Origin: Mogibacterium sp.
Lineage (GTDB): Bacteria; Bacillota; Clostridia; Peptostreptococcales; Anaerovoracaceae
DNA length: 7,449 nt
Direction: 5' to 3'
Assembly: GCA_017434685.1 (NCBI GenBank)
Contig: JAFREV010000145.1
Coordinates: 1 to 7,449, forward strand
Positions 6,477 through 7,449 of this stretch are shown piece by piece. Under the pieces are notes generated by a model. That model was given only the letters and a program-made list of their open reading frames with translations. It was not told the DNA's origin and ran no database searches. The first letter of the stretch is position 1; the number at the start of each line of letters is the position of its first letter. Position numbers and translations under genes: made by a program.

Positions 6477-7449
6477 CTAATACCAGTGTACCTGGTCGCG
6501 GTAGCTGTTGTATGGCGTCGTCGGGAGGTATACATTGAGGGAGAAGTTTCTGTCGTCAATGTGGTCATCCTCGAAACTCAGCGTCATACAGATTTCCCAG
6601 CCGCCGTCGAATGCGAATTTGATGGTGTCTTTTAAGATCTCTCCGCGCCTTCCGGTTGCGAATCTCACTTCCAGAAGTTCGGTCGGATATTTAACCTTTG
6701 TCGTATAGAAGTGGTGGCTGTTTGGTATACGACCGAGCTGGCCATGGCAGTTTACAGCGCCCATACGAGTTACTTCCAACTCATCTATAGGATTGAGGAA
6801 GTAGTAGTCATATTTGCCGTAGAAATAGTCGATCATCTTCTGAGGCGCTTCAGGATGATACTTCACTATACGGGAAATCTCATTGCCTATAGCTCTTAAC
6901 ATAGGGCTGATGAGTTTACCGTAGAGGAAATCCGGATCCTTGATTTTCTCTTTCCACTCTTCGCTCGAAAGAGGTTCGAATGTCAGGAGAACTTCGTTTA
7001 CGTCATTGAAGTATTCATTTGTGCAAGGTACGTTGAAAATCCTTTCGCCGAAATCATCAATCTCATTGAAAATGTTGATGACTCTTCCGTCCTTAATATT
7101 TCTGGCGCGGTCTGCTACCGGGAGTGCTGAAATGATCCTGGCATCATTCTTAATAGAAATGGAGATATTCCAGTCGATGTCCGGCCTTTCAAGCAGGAGT
7201 TCTCCGAAAGAGTCTTCGTGGAGTTTACGCTCCATATAGTTGAATCTGATGCGTAACGGATCTCCTTCTGCCTCGAAAAGATACGGCTCGTGTTCTGCAA
7301 TGCGCCTAACTGCAGGAAGAGCCTGTCTGTAAACGAGTTGTCTGTCTTTGTCATCTGCATTTTCCCATATTGTTTTGAAGCCGCGGGTTTCGTCATCGTC
7401 TACAAGTTCATATGGAATGTTGCGTTCTTTGAGAACTTCCTCAAAAGCA
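6477..7449 (-). CDS. Probable HaeIII-family type II restriction endonuclease (partial, N-terminus beyond window)
   Basis: The frame is open from the window edge (first full codon 7448-7446) to the TAG at 6479-6477, giving 323 residues. The first Met, at 7235, is internal: the 71 codons before it are open and read as ordinary charged protein, so the start lies outside. The protein is soluble, with no signal peptide or membrane segment. Counting from the edge, DIDWNISISIKND (91-103, Lys100), DFGERIFNVPCTNEYF (132-147), KMIDYFYGKYDYYF (204-217) and FDGGWEICMTLSF (280-292) resemble, from memory, HaeIII-family blocks such as 'IKWEIGLSIKHN', 'DFGEKWFG..CS.EYW' and 'LLGKYDFY'. HaeIII cuts GGCC. The S-x-K strand with an upstream acidic residue (Asp79) could be a variant PD-(D/E)XK site; catalysis and specificity are inferred. 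Hand-sampled lines look somewhat poorer in GC (about 38-52%) than the ATPase genes (about 52-58%), as would fit acquisition. The methyltransferase is expected upstream, outside the window. Confidence 0.68.
   Translation of the reverse strand, partial: AFEEVLKERNIPYELVDDDETRGFKTIWENADDKDRQLVYRQALPAVRRIAEHEPYLFEAEGDPLRIRFNYMERKLHEDSFGELLLERPDIDWNISISIKNDARIISALPVADRARNIKDGRVINIFNEIDDFGERIFNVPCTNEYFNDVNEVLLTFEPLSSEEWKEKIKDPDFLYGKLISPMLRAIGNEISRIVKYHPEAPQKMIDYFYGKYDYYFLNPIDELEVTRMGAVNCHGQLGRIPNSHHFYTTKVKYPTELLEVRFATGRRGEILKDTIKFAFDGGWEICMTLSFEDDHIDDRNFSLNVYLPTTPYNSYRDQVHWY

Noticed and set aside
7115..7396. 93-codon minus-strand open frame
   Set aside because: It overlaps the longer minus-strand frame that runs to the window edge and carries restriction-enzyme-like blocks. 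Its own translation shows no family pattern.

Overview
The window is a bacterial chromosome segment holding most of a V/A-type ATPase operon on the + strand, followed by convergent terminators and the 3' part of an unrelated minus-strand gene. The gene order (C-like DUF2764 protein, A, B, D, I, K) is the compact arrangement known from spirochaetes such as Treponema, Chlamydiae, Bacteroidota and Fibrobacterota, not the archaeal/Thermus/Enterococcus order. Every complete gene has a good purine-rich Shine-Dalgarno sequence. This argues somewhat against a typical Bacteroidota host, where such sites are rare, and fits a spirochaete, Fibrobacter-like or related anaerobe better. The host cannot be fixed from this window.

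Region 1 (1-6330): six genes in one direction with gaps of only 17, 14, 15, 2 and 20 bases, so almost certainly one transcript. The first gene is cut by the window start. It encodes the C-terminal part of a DUF2764 protein, thought to fill the place of subunit C, the socket joining rotor and membrane ring. A (catalytic) and B (non-catalytic) form the rotary head, D is the central shaft, I is the membrane stator with the essential arginine, and K is the ion-carrying ring proteolipid. K keeps the full side-chain set (Thr57, Gln58, Gln97, Glu126) that binds Na+ in the Enterococcus hirae ring, so a sodium-coupled enzyme is predicted. No F or G/H gene lies between A and K. Subunit E would be expected upstream, outside the window.

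Region 2 (6331-6476): a 146-base convergent intergenic stretch with two intrinsic terminators, one for each strand.

Region 3 (6477-7449, minus): an open frame running off the window end, 323 codons visible. The protein resembles the HaeIII family of restriction endonucleases (GGCC specificity in the type member). It is probably the nuclease of a type II restriction-modification system whose methyltransferase lies beyond the window. This is the only accessory-type element seen. I did not find a clearly new kind of system, tRNA or rRNA genes, insertion sequences or CRISPR repeats.
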